Assembly: GCA_021404785.1 (NCBI GenBank)
Contig: QWHH01000001.1
Coordinates: 92,760 to 156,759, forward strand
DNA: 64,000 nt
DNA from: Lysobacterales bacterium PRO7
GTDB taxonomy: Bacteria; Pseudomonadota; Gammaproteobacteria; Xanthomonadales; Rhodanobacteraceae
Reading direction: 5' to 3'
The notes beneath the pieces were generated by a model. That model did no database searches. It had not been told where the DNA came from and saw only the letters and a program-made list of their open reading frames with translations. The position numbers and the translations under genes are program-made. Shown here in pieces: positions 19,626 through 28,008 of this stretch; positions within the stretch are counted from its first letter, which is position 1, and the number at the start of each line of letters is the position of its first letter.

Positions 19626-22319
19626 ATGAACAACCCCCTCACCGACATGCTCAACCAGGACCCCGATCCGTCCGAGACCCGCGACTGGCTCGAATCCATC
19701 GAGGCGGTGATCGATGCCGAAGGCACCGAGCGCGCGCATTTCCTGCTCGAAAAACTGGTCGATGAAACACGCCGCGCCGGCGGCCACTTGCCGTTCGCGC
19801 CGACCACCGAATACATCAACACGATTCCGCCGCAGCTCGAAGCAAAAAGCCCGGGCGATGCGAACATGGAATGGCGCATCCGCTGCATCATCCGCTGGAA
19901 CGCGATGGCGATGGTGGTGCGCACGAACCGCAAGCCGGGCTCGCTGGGCGGGCACATCGCGAGCTTCGCCTCGTCGGCGACGCTGTACGACGTCGGTTTC
20001 AACCACTTCTGGCGCGCGCCAAGCGCCGATCATCCGGGCGACCTGGTTTTCCATCAGGGTCATTCCAGTCCGGGCATCTACGCGCGTTCGTTCCTCGAAG
20101 GCCGCGTTGGCGCCGACCAGATGGATCTGTTCCGCTGCGACGTGATCGGGCACGGCCGTGCGCTGACCTCGTATCCGCATCCGTGGCTGATGCCCGATTA
20201 CTGGCAGGTGCCAACGGTGTCGATGGGCCTGGGGCCGATCCAGGCGATCTATCAGGCGCAGTTCTGGAAGTACCTGGAAAACCGCGGCCTGATGCCGAAA
20301 TCCGACCGCAAGGTGTGGTGCTTCATCGGCGACGGCGAAATCGACGAACCCGAATCGCTGGGCGCGATCACGCTGGCCGGACGCGAGAAACTCGACAACC
20401 TGATTTTCGTCGTCAACTGCAACCTGCAGCGCCTCGACGGTCCGGTGCGCGGCAACGGCAAGATCATCCAGGAACTCGAAGGCGCTTTCCGCGGCGCCGG
20501 TTGGAACGTGATCAAGCTGGTCTGGGGCAGCTACTGGGATCCGCTGCTCGCGCGCGACAAGGACGGCGCCTTGCGCAAGGTCATGATGGATACGGTGGAC
20601 GGCGAATACCAGGCTTGCAAGGCATTCGGCGGCGCCTACACGCGCGAGCATTTCTTCGGCAAGGATCCGCGCACGCTGGAGATGGTGCGCAATCTTTCCG
20701 ACGACGACATCTGGCGCCTGAATCGCGGCGGCCACGATCCGCACAAGGTCTATGCGGCGTATCACGCAGCGGTCAACACGCAGGACATGCCGACCGTGAT
20801 TCTGGCCAAGACCGTGAAAGGTTACGGCATGGGTTCGGCGGGCGAGTCGCAGAATCCCACGCACCAGCAGAAGAAACTCGACGACGATTCGGTGCGCCAT
20901 TTCCGCGACCGTTTCCAGATTCCGATCGCCGACGACAAGCTCGCCGATGTGCCGTACTACCATCCGGGCAAGGATTCGCCGGAAGTCAAATACATGCTCG
21001 AGCGTCGCGCCGCGCTCGGCGGCTTTTTGCCGCAGCGTCGCCGCCACACCGATGCCAAATGCCATGCGCCGGACCTCGCCGCGTTCGCGCAAATCACCAA
21101 GGGCTCGGGAGATCGCGAGATTTCCAACACCATGGCCCTGGTGCGCGGCATGAACCTGCTGTTGCGCGACAAGGAAATCGGCCCGCGCGTGGTGCCGATC
21201 GTCGCCGACGAGGCGCGCACGTTCGGCATGGAAGGCATGTTCCGCCAGATCGGCATCTACGCGCCGGAAGGGCAGAAATATCGCCCGCAGGATGCCGACC
21301 AGTTGCTGTACTACCGCGAGGCGCAAGATGGCCAGGTGCTGCAGGAAGGCATATCCGAAGCCGGCGGCATGTCGGCATGGATCGCGGCCGGCACCAGCTA
21401 TTCGTTCTCGAACCAGCCTATGCTGCCGTTCTTCATCTACTACTCGTTCTTCGGTTTCCGCCGTGTCGGCGATCTGATCTGGGCCGCGGGCGACCAGCGT
21501 GCGCGCGGATTCCTGATCGGCGCGACCGCGGGCGCCAGCTTCCCCGGCGAAGGCTTGCAGCATTCGGATGCCGCCTCGCAACTGATGGCCGCCACAGTGC
21601 CGAATTGCCGCGCCTACGACCCCACGTTCTCGTATGAGGTCGCCGTGCTGCTGCACCACGGCATCAAGGAAATGTACGAAGAGCAGCGCGACGTCTTCTA
21701 CTACATCACCACCACGAACGAGAACATCCACCATCCGGACATGCCCGAAGGTTGCTACGACGGCATCGTCAAGGGCATGTACTTGTTCAAGGACGCCGGC
21801 AAGCCGAAGAAAAACGAACCGCGCGTGCAACTGCTCGCCGCTGGCGGCTCCGTGCTCGAAGCGGTTGCCGCTGCGCAAATGCTGGATGCCGAATTCGCGG
21901 TCAAGGCCGACGTGTTCTCGTGCCCGAGCTTCAGCGAACTGTCGCGCGAGGCCTTCGACTGCGAACGCTGGAACCGCCTGCATCCGGAAAGCCCGCCGCG
22001 CGTCTCGCACTTCGCGCAATGCCTCGACGGCCACGACGGCCCGGTGGTGGCGGTCAGCGAATACGTGCGCGCCGTCGCCGACCAGCTGCATTCCTTCATC
22101 CCCGCGGATCGCCACTTCACCGCACTCGGCGCCGACGGCTACGGCCGCAGCGACACGCGCGAACACCTGCGCGAATTCTTCGAGATCGACCGCCGCTGGA
22201 TCGCGCACGCCGCCATCGCCGCGCTTGCCGCCGAAGGCAAGATGACGGCCAAGGACGTCGCCCGCGCGATCAAGACCTGGAAGCTCGATGCGGAGAAGCC
22301 GAATCCGTTGGGGGTGTGA
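19626..22319 (+). CDS. aceE: Pyruvate dehydrogenase E1 component (homodimeric type)
   Basis: 897 residues from the ATG at 19626, against 887 in E. coli AceE. The thiamine diphosphate motif GDGEIDEPES...NCNLQ is present, as are the early GGHIASF and HQGHSSPGIYARSFLEG signatures of single-chain E1. It decarboxylates pyruvate and acetylates lipoyl-E2 as part of the pyruvate dehydrogenase complex. The usual partners aceF and lpd do not follow; the gene is instead overlapped at its stop codon by an Mrr-type nuclease, so the complex must be completed from elsewhere in the genome. Confidence 0.96.
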   Translation: MNNPLTDMLNQDPDPSETRDWLESIEAVIDAEGTERAHFLLEKLVDETRRAGGHLPFAPTTEYINTIPPQLEAKSPGDANMEWRIRCIIRWNAMAMVVRTNRKPGSLGGHIASFASSATLYDVGFNHFWRAPSADHPGDLVFHQGHSSPGIYARSFLEGRVGADQMDLFRCDVIGHGRALTSYPHPWLMPDYWQVPTVSMGLGPIQAIYQAQFWKYLENRGLMPKSDRKVWCFIGDGEIDEPESLGAITLAGREKLDNLIFVVNCNLQRLDGPVRGNGKIIQELEGAFRGAGWNVIKLVWGSYWDPLLARDKDGALRKVMMDTVDGEYQACKAFGGAYTREHFFGKDPRTLEMVRNLSDDDIWRLNRGGHDPHKVYAAYHAAVNTQDMPTVILAKTVKGYGMGSAGESQNPTHQQKKLDDDSVRHFRDRFQIPIADDKLADVPYYHPGKDSPEVKYMLERRAALGGFLPQRRRHTDAKCHAPDLAAFAQITKGSGDREISNTMALVRGMNLLLRDKEIGPRVVPIVADEARTFGMEGMFRQIGIYAPEGQKYRPQDADQLLYYREAQDGQVLQEGISEAGGMSAWIAAGTSYSFSNQPMLPFFIYYSFFGFRRVGDLIWAAGDQRARGFLIGATAGASFPGEGLQHSDAASQLMAATVPNCRAYDPTFSYEVAVLLHHGIKEMYEEQRDVFYYITTTNENIHHPDMPEGCYDGIVKGMYLFKDAGKPKKNEPRVQLLAAGGSVLEAVAAAQMLDAEFAVKADVFSCPSFSELSREAFDCERWNRLHPESPPRVSHFAQCLDGHDGPVVAVSEYVRAVADQLHSFIPADRHFTALGADGYGRSDTREHLREFFEIDRRWIAHAAIAALAAEGKMTAKDVARAIKTWKLDAEKPNPLGV

Positions 22320-23227
22320 TGGCTGTTCCAGGGTACCAAGTTTGGATGTCACCGTTGCTGGCGCATTTGAGCGATGGCAAGGATCATCGCGTGGCGGACT
22401 TGTATGAACCGCTCGCCGATAGCCTGCATCTCTCGCAAGAGGATCGAAATGAAATGCTGCCAAGCGGCGCGCAGCTCGTTTACATCAACCGTATCGGCTG
22501 GGCACGGACGTATCTGAAGAAGGCGGGCCTGATCGAGCAGGCATCACGCGGCGTGGTGCGCATTACAGCTCGCGGGAAAGAAATTTTGAACTCCCGTCGC
22601 GAGCCAATCGATACGGCATTTCTTGGTCAATACCCAGAGTTTGTTGCGTTTCGCGACAGTGGGCGAAACGGAAGCCATGAAGCGACCGGAAATGCGCAGG
22701 GTAATGTTGAAGAGTCGCCAGAGGACACGCTAAATCGTATCCACACGCAACTGCGAAACGAATTAGCAAATGAGCTTCTCGAACGTATCAAGGCCGCACC
22801 ACCAGGTTTCTTCGAGAGACTCATCGTCGATTTAATGATCAAGATGGGCTACGGCGGTTCGCGCGAAGACGCAGGCAGAACTGTCGGCCGTTCCGGTGAC
22901 GGAGGCATCGATGGCGTTATCAACGAGGATCGTCTCGGCCTGGATGTGATCTACCTGCAGGCCAAGCGTTGGGAGAACACCGTGGGTCGCCCGGTGGTGC
23001 AGGGCTTCGTCGGCAGCCTCGCTGGCAAGCGCGCAAAGAAAGGCGTGATGATCACAACATCGAACTTCTCCAAGGATGCGCACGAGTATGTGCAGCAGAT
23101 TGGCGACAAAGTCGTGTTAATCGACGGCGAAACGCTGGGTTCGCTCATGATCCAGTACGGACTGGCGGTAACGCCCGTCGCCAGTTACGACATCAAACGC
23201 GTCGATTCAGATTATTTCGACGAATGA
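22319..23227 (+). CDS. mrr: Mrr-type restriction endonuclease
   Basis: 302 residues. The ATG overlaps the aceE stop in TGATG. The N-terminal half is a winged-helix Mrr_N domain (MSPLLAHLSDGKDHRVADLYE to residue about 95). The C-terminal half is a PD-(D/E)xK-type Mrr catalytic domain: Asp198 in GRSGDGGIDGV, then Gln214-Ala-Lys216 in YLQAKRW, and KGVMITTSNFSKDA. Mrr enzymes cut modified foreign DNA. Codon choice (TTA, AAT, AAA, AAC) is visibly less GC-biased than in aceE, suggesting acquisition. Being coupled to a housekeeping gene is unusual. Confidence 0.9.
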   Translation: MAVPGYQVWMSPLLAHLSDGKDHRVADLYEPLADSLHLSQEDRNEMLPSGAQLVYINRIGWARTYLKKAGLIEQASRGVVRITARGKEILNSRREPIDTAFLGQYPEFVAFRDSGRNGSHEATGNAQGNVEESPEDTLNRIHTQLRNELANELLERIKAAPPGFFERLIVDLMIKMGYGGSREDAGRTVGRSGDGGIDGVINEDRLGLDVIYLQAKRWENTVGRPVVQGFVGSLAGKRAKKGVMITTSNFSKDAHEYVQQIGDKVVLIDGETLGSLMIQYGLAVTPVASYDIKRVDSDYFDE

Positions 23228-23228
23228 A

Positions 23229-23495
23229 TCACCGCGGCCGCGACCGCTTCAACGCCGGATTGAGACGATCCAGGTCGGCTTGCACCTGCTCCGGGGTTCG
23301 TTCGTAAACGATCTCACGCCCCAGCGCCTTGCCGGAGAACGCAGTCTTGTTCGGTGTCGGCGTCATGTCGCACTTGACGCTATGCACGCCGGCGCCGAGC
23401 ACCACCGTGATCCGATGCGCGTGCTTTTCGAACACCACGACATCCATCAACTTGCCGGATTCGGTGATGCGAACCGTGATTTTTTCGATATCCAT
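23229..23495 (-). CDS. Hypothetical 88-residue protein
   Basis: ATG at 23495 opens MDIEKITVRITESGKLMDVVVFEKHAHRITV; the product has alternating short beta-strand-like segments, one cysteine and a basic C-terminus (LNPALKRSRPR). There is no signal peptide or membrane segment. It converges on the Mrr gene with stops one base apart. I do not recognise a family, and the small size leaves some doubt that it is real, but the reading frame has a normal high-GC third-position pattern. Confidence 0.55.
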   Translation of the reverse strand: MDIEKITVRITESGKLMDVVVFEKHAHRITVVLGAGVHSVKCDMTPTPNKTAFSGKALGREIVYERTPEQVQADLDRLNPALKRSRPR

Positions 23496-23642
23496 GCAAG
23501 TCTCGCGGCTGCGGCGGGTCGGTGGAGTCTACGCCTCGGCGGGCACCGCGAATGGCTTGCGGTCGCTGGATCGAGCGTGACGGCGAAATAATCCGCCGCT
23601 CGCGGCGGTCTCATCGTGCAGTATGCTCGAAGGAAGAAACCC

Positions 23643-24260
23643 ATGCTGCGCCAACTTTTCGCCACAGGATTGCTCATGATCGTCACCCAGCTCGGGGCGC
23701 AGGCCGCGCCCGTGGAACGGCCCACCGCGCCGGCACATGCCGAAACCATCACGTTGGGAGGCGGTTGTTTCTGGTGCCTGGAAGCCGTGTTCGAAGAGTT
23801 GAAGGGCGTGGTCAGCGTGACTTCGGGTTACGCCGGCGGACACGTCGCGAATCCCGATTACGAACAGGTTTCCAGCGGCACGACCGGCCATGCCGAAGTG
23901 GTGCAGATCGTGTTCGATCCGCAAGTGTTGCCGCTGGATGTGCTGCTGCACGTGTACTTCACCATCCACGATCCGACCACGCTCGACCGCCAGGGCAACG
24001 ATGTCGGCACGCAATATCGGTCAGTCGCGTTCTATCGTGACGCAGCGCAGAAGGCCGCGATCGACAAGGCCATCGCCGAAGCCGGTCGCGAGTATTCCGG
24101 CAAGATCGTCACGCAAGTCGAACCGTTCACCGTGTTCTACAAGGCGGAAAACTACCATCAGGAATATTTCCGCCTGCATGGCACGCAGCCGTATTGCCAG
24201 CTCGTGATTGCGCCGAAGGTGGCGAAGTTCAGGAAGAAATTTCACGACTGGCTGAAATAA
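23643..24260 (+). CDS. msrA: Peptide-methionine (S)-S-oxide reductase, exported form
   Basis: 205 residues from the ATG at 23643 with GGAAGAA upstream. A signal peptide (MLRQLFATGLLMIVTQLGAQA) precedes the MsrA domain, whose active-site GCFWC holds Cys42. GYAGG, YEQVSSGTTGHAE and the C-terminal KAENYHQEYF are typical. It reduces methionine-S-sulfoxide in proteins; the leader implies repair of periplasmic or outer-membrane proteins. It is convergent with dinB, stops four bases apart. Confidence 0.94.
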   Translation: MLRQLFATGLLMIVTQLGAQAAPVERPTAPAHAETITLGGGCFWCLEAVFEELKGVVSVTSGYAGGHVANPDYEQVSSGTTGHAEVVQIVFDPQVLPLDVLLHVYFTIHDPTTLDRQGNDVGTQYRSVAFYRDAAQKAAIDKAIAEAGREYSGKIVTQVEPFTVFYKAENYHQEYFRLHGTQPYCQLVIAPKVAKFRKKFHDWLK

Positions 24261-24264
24261 ATCC

Positions 24265-25335
24265 TTATTCGAACAACTCCGGCTGCGGCAACTCATCCGC
24301 ATCGCAGAAATTGTGCAAGCCGACACCGGCAAGACGATAAAGCGTCGTCTCCGGCATGCCGACGCGCTCGATCAGCGACGCGGCGATCTCCACGAATTCG
24401 GTTTCCGACTGCGGCCGCGCGGTCGGCGTATGGCTGCGGGTGAGAATGTGGAAATCCGCGGTCTTGAGCTTGAGTACCACGGTGCGGCCGATGCGATCGG
24501 TCTTGCGGCTGTCGGCCCAGGTTTGTGCAGCTAGCCTGCGAATCGCCGGTTCCAGCCCCGACAGCGGCAAGTCGCGCTCGAACGTGTCCTCGTTCGAGAT
24601 CGACTGCACCGGCTGGTCGGCTTCCACCGGCCGCTCGTCGATACCTCGCGCAAGCTCATGCAAGCGTCGGCCGTAGCGTCCGAAGCGCTGTTCGAGATCG
24701 CGCGCGTCGCGCAAACGCAGATCCGCGCAGGTGCGGATGCCGAGCGCGGCGAGCCTGGCGTCCATCACCTTGCCCACGCCCGGAATCTTGGCCACCGCCA
24801 GCGGCGCGAGGAAGGCTTCGGCCTGATGCGGGCGGATCACGAACAGCCCATTCGGCTTGCGCCAGTCCGAAGCGATCTTGGCCAAAAACTTGTTCGGCGC
24901 GACTCCTGCTGATGCGGTCAGCGATGTTTCATCGACGATCGACTTGCGGATGGACTTGGCGACGGCGGTGGCTGAATCCAATCCCGACTTCGGCGCGGTG
25001 ACGTCCAGGTACGCCTCGTCCAGCGACAGCGGTTCGACCAGATCGGTATGGCGCAGGAAGATCTCGCGGATCTGTTTCGATACCACGCGATAGCGCGAAA
25101 AATCCGGCGCCACGAAGATTGCGCGCGGACACAGGCGTTCGGCTCGCACCGCCGGCATCGCCGAGCGCACGCCGAATTTGCGCGCCTCGTAGGACGCCGC
25201 GCACACTACCGAGCGCGCGCCGCGCCACGCGACCACGACAGGCTTGCCGCGCAGCTTCGGATCGTCGCGCTGCTCGACGCTGGCATAGAACGCGTCCATG
25301 TCGACGTGCACGATCTTGCGGGCGGAGACATCCAT
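24265..25335 (-). CDS. dinB: DNA polymerase IV
   Basis: 356 residues from the ATG at 25335 (MDVSARKIVHVDMDAFYASVEQ), close to the 351 of E. coli DinB. Asp12 in VDMDAFYASVE and the Asp-Glu pair in SLDEAYLDV are the metal-binding catalytic residues of Y-family polymerases. The thumb and little-finger regions follow (PGVGKVM helix-hairpin-helix, then FERDLPLSG). It carries out translesion synthesis. The upstream-extended reading frame to 25431 starts in arginine-rich sequence and is not used. No beta-clamp motif was confidently read at the C-terminus. Confidence 0.95.
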   Translation of the reverse strand: MDVSARKIVHVDMDAFYASVEQRDDPKLRGKPVVVAWRGARSVVCAASYEARKFGVRSAMPAVRAERLCPRAIFVAPDFSRYRVVSKQIREIFLRHTDLVEPLSLDEAYLDVTAPKSGLDSATAVAKSIRKSIVDETSLTASAGVAPNKFLAKIASDWRKPNGLFVIRPHQAEAFLAPLAVAKIPGVGKVMDARLAALGIRTCADLRLRDARDLEQRFGRYGRRLHELARGIDERPVEADQPVQSISNEDTFERDLPLSGLEPAIRRLAAQTWADSRKTDRIGRTVVLKLKTADFHILTRSHTPTARPQSETEFVEIAASLIERVGMPETTLYRLAGVGLHNFCDADELPQPELFE

Positions 25336-25448
25336 TTGCGGATTGTGCGCGTCGCGTAGTCGATTTCCTACACGCCGGCGCGGCGTGCGCCGATTGGCCG
25401 ATCCCGACCGAATCGCGATGCTGTCCGCCACTCGACGGAGGGCAGGTC

Positions 25449-26021
25449 ATGCAGCACGATCTACACATCGCGACCGGGCGCAGCATGCGCTGGTACGAAT
25501 GGCTGGCGGGATTATTCCTGTTGAGTCTGGCCTTCGGCGTGCGTGCCGGCGCGGTCTACAAATGCGTGGATGCGTCCGGCGCGATCACATTCCAGGATCA
25601 AATCTGCGCAGCGGTACAGGCACAAAAGGAGGTGGAAATCGCGCCGGCGCCTGCTTTTGCGCCATCTCCGAAGTACGCCATCGATACGCGTTCATCGCGA
25701 TCTGATCATAGATCCGCACGATTCGAAACGCGCGGCAGCCATCGTGACACTGCCTACGAATGCCGCGCCAGTGATGGCCGCGTGTTCTACCGACTCGGCG
25801 CTTGTCCGCGCTCACTGGCAGCGGACGGAAGCGGCGTCAGTCATGGCAATGGCCGAGGTCGCGGTGGCAGCAGTTCCGTGAGCGTGTCCGGGCAGCCGAT
25901 TCCGCGCGAGGAAGCGTGCGCACAGATGCGCCGAGCCGGTTCCATCGGCCGCGGCGGGCACGAATTCGACGAACACGTGTCCACGTATGACAAAAATCTG
26001 GGTCGCGATCCCTGCGCCTGA
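25449..26021 (+). CDS. Exported DUF4124 domain protein
   Basis: 190 residues from the ATG at 25449, which has GGAGGGCAGG upstream. An alternative ATG at 25485 would shorten the leader. A hydrophobic segment (WLAGLFLLSLAFGVRA) precedes VYKCVDASGAITFQDQICAAV, the DUF4124 signature. The rest is Ser/Gly/Arg-rich with a few cysteines. The function is unknown; it is a second copy of the family seen at 3677-4327. Confidence 0.75.
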   Translation: MQHDLHIATGRSMRWYEWLAGLFLLSLAFGVRAGAVYKCVDASGAITFQDQICAAVQAQKEVEIAPAPAFAPSPKYAIDTRSSRSDHRSARFETRGSHRDTAYECRASDGRVFYRLGACPRSLAADGSGVSHGNGRGRGGSSSVSVSGQPIPREEACAQMRRAGSIGRGGHEFDEHVSTYDKNLGRDPCA

Positions 26022-26065
26022 GACGAAGATCGGGTATCTTTGGCGCCCTGCGACTGGGGTGCCGC

Positions 26066-26791
26066 ATGTCATCGAAGTCTTCGCTGTTCATCGCCGTGAT
26101 CGCCACGGTTCTGTCTGCCTGTTCCGGCGGCAACGCACCGCCGCCGGTGGATCCGGCGCTCGCCGCAAAAGCCGCAATGGAAGCCAAGGCGGCGAAACAA
26201 ACCGCGCTCTACGAGCAAATGCGCAAGAGCGGAAGTTGGGATATCGCCGTGTCGCTGGGTAGCGAAGTCCTGGCGAATTGGCCGGATTCGACCGCAGCGG
26301 GCGAGGTCAGGAAGACCCTGGACGAAACACGCGACAAAGCCGCTACCATCGCCAATATGCGCCGGCTTGCCGGTCTGTGGAGTTACACCGTCACGGCCGA
26401 GGATGGCGGCACGCAATACGCTGCCGCGATCGCGAGCAAGGAGACGCCGAGGTTACCCAACGCGCGCCTGCGTCTGGTCCTACGCCAGCATCCGAAGTGG
26501 GGCCAGAGCGTGTACCTGCTGCTCGACAACGCCACGTTCGACTGCAAGGGTGCCTGCGCGACCTTGCCGGTCAGTTTCGACGGCGCCAAGCCGCAACACA
26601 TGAAGGCGACGATTCCGCCGACCGGTGAGCCGGCCCTGTTCATCGACGACGACAAGGGCTTCATCGCCAGGCTCGAAAAGGCGAAAACCATTACCGTTGG
26701 CGTCAAGCTCAAGGGCAGTGGCGAATTCAATGCGGAGTTCGAAGTCGGCGGTTTCGACCCGTCAAGGCTGCCGGCGAAGCCGAAGAAGTAA
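26066..26791 (+). CDS. Hypothetical lipoprotein
   Basis: 241 residues. MSSKSSLFIAVIATVLSAC is a lipoprotein leader with lipobox LSAC, followed by a Gly/Pro/Ala spacer. Residues about 35-90 look helical (AAKAAMEAKAAKQTALYEQM) and the C-terminal part is beta-rich with one Cys pair in CKGACATLP. I do not recognise a family. It is in the same direction as the DUF4124 gene 44 bases upstream, and its stop codon lies in the loop of a perfect hairpin. Confidence 0.72.
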   Translation: MSSKSSLFIAVIATVLSACSGGNAPPPVDPALAAKAAMEAKAAKQTALYEQMRKSGSWDIAVSLGSEVLANWPDSTAAGEVRKTLDETRDKAATIANMRRLAGLWSYTVTAEDGGTQYAAAIASKETPRLPNARLRLVLRQHPKWGQSVYLLLDNATFDCKGACATLPVSFDGAKPQHMKATIPPTGEPALFIDDDKGFIARLEKAKTITVGVKLKGSGEFNAEFEVGGFDPSRLPAKPKK

Positions 26792-26801
26792 TTTCTTCGG
26801 C
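26779..26801. terminator. Hairpin between convergent genes
   Basis: GCCGAAGAA (26779-26787) and TTCTTCGGC (26793-26801) form a perfect 9-bp stem around the loop GTAAT, which contains the TAA of the lipoprotein gene. There is no long T-run on either side, so termination strength is uncertain. Its position between convergent genes fits a bidirectional terminator. Confidence 0.5.
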
Positions 26802-26813
26802 GTTGTGCAAGCC

Positions 26814-27998
26814 TCAAACCAGATGCAAGTCTTCCGCTCTGGTCTGTGGAAACACCTTCGCGAGCTGTGTCGAATTCAAGCCCCACAACCGCGCGAACAC
26901 GCCGCCGAGCAGGCTGCGGTAATCGTTGAGCACGGGGAAGTCGCGGTTCTGCAACAGGTTTTCCTGCGTCACGCGCACCTGTTCGCCGGCGACGCGACCG
27001 CCGTTGATGCCGCCACCAAGCACCCAATAGACCGAACCATGACCGTGGTCGGTGCCCTTGTTGCCGTTCTCGCGGAAAGTGCGCCCGAATTCGGACACGA
27101 CCACGACCGTGGTGTCTTTCCAGTCATCTTCCATCGCTTTCGCGTACGCGGCGAGACCACGCGACAGATTGCCGAGATTGTTCGCGAGCGCGCCCTGCGC
27201 GCCGCCTTCGCCGACGTGGGTGTCCCAACCGCCGACGTCGATGAAGCCGAGCCGGTACTTGTCGCGCATCATCTGCGCAATGCGCGGCGCCTGTTGCGTG
27301 AATCCATACGCGTTCACCGCACCGCGGCTGGCCTTCATCATCTCGTCGGCGAATTCGCCGGCGACCTGCTGGCGCAGCGCCAGGCCTTCGGCCACCGGTT
27401 GCGCCAGCGCCGTGTCCTTGTACATGTCGGCGAGGATCGCCGTTTGACGTGCATCGAACGCGGCCTTGCCCACGCGCGCGAGGGAAATGTTCGGCACGTC
27501 GCCGCCGCCCTGGAAACTCAACGGCAGGGATTGCGTGAACGCGATCGGCGCGGCGCTGCCGTTCAATGCGCCGGACAGGCGCGCAAGGAATCCGGAACGG
27601 TCGGCGTGATCGTTTTCCGGCAGGCCGTGCTCGATGTCGTCCTGCGTTTCGAAGTGGCTGCGCGACAGGTTCGGCGTGCCGGCGAACGGCACGAAGGCGA
27701 GTTGTTTTTTTGCGTACAGCGGTTCCAGCGCTTCGCGCACGGCGGGCGCGAGCGCCCAGTCGGCATCGAGGCGCAATGCGCCGGCGGCGGCCGAATCGGG
27801 CCGCGCGATGGCGATGCTCGGACGCGACTCGTAGTAGAAGTCGCTCGCGTAGGGCACCAGCAAGTTCGCGCAGTCGTAGCCGCCGCGCAGGAAAACGAGC
27901 AGAAAGCGCGGCGAGGATGCCGGCGCGGCGAACAGGCGTCCCGCCAATCCGGCGGCGGGCAGTGCGGCGAGCGTGGTAAGGAAATGGCGGCGATTCAT
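26814..27998 (-). CDS. DUF1501 domain protein, Tat-type leader
   Basis: 394 residues from the ATG at 27998 (MNRRHFLTTLAALPAAGLAGRLFA). The NRRHFL start is compatible with a twin-arginine signal. The mature part has DUF1501 features: FLRGGYDCANLLVPY near the start, DRSGFLARL, and VVVSEFGRTFRENGNKGTDHGHGS near the C-terminus, which resembles the metal-binding part of the alkaline-phosphatase/sulfatase fold. DUF1501 proteins almost always accompany DUF1800 proteins, as here (10-base gap). The role is not established; an exported hydrolase acting with its partner is an inference. Confidence 0.88.
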   Translation of the reverse strand: MNRRHFLTTLAALPAAGLAGRLFAAPASSPRFLLVFLRGGYDCANLLVPYASDFYYESRPSIAIARPDSAAAGALRLDADWALAPAVREALEPLYAKKQLAFVPFAGTPNLSRSHFETQDDIEHGLPENDHADRSGFLARLSGALNGSAAPIAFTQSLPLSFQGGGDVPNISLARVGKAAFDARQTAILADMYKDTALAQPVAEGLALRQQVAGEFADEMMKASRGAVNAYGFTQQAPRIAQMMRDKYRLGFIDVGGWDTHVGEGGAQGALANNLGNLSRGLAAYAKAMEDDWKDTTVVVVSEFGRTFRENGNKGTDHGHGSVYWVLGGGINGGRVAGEQVRVTQENLLQNRDFPVLNDYRSLLGGVFARLWGLNSTQLAKVFPQTRAEDLHLV

Positions 27999-28008
27999 GG
28001 TCGTTACC

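Noticed and set aside
19464..22463. Minus-strand reading frame of 999 codons antisense to aceE
   Set aside because: Antisense shadow of a recognised gene with biased composition and no protein signatures.
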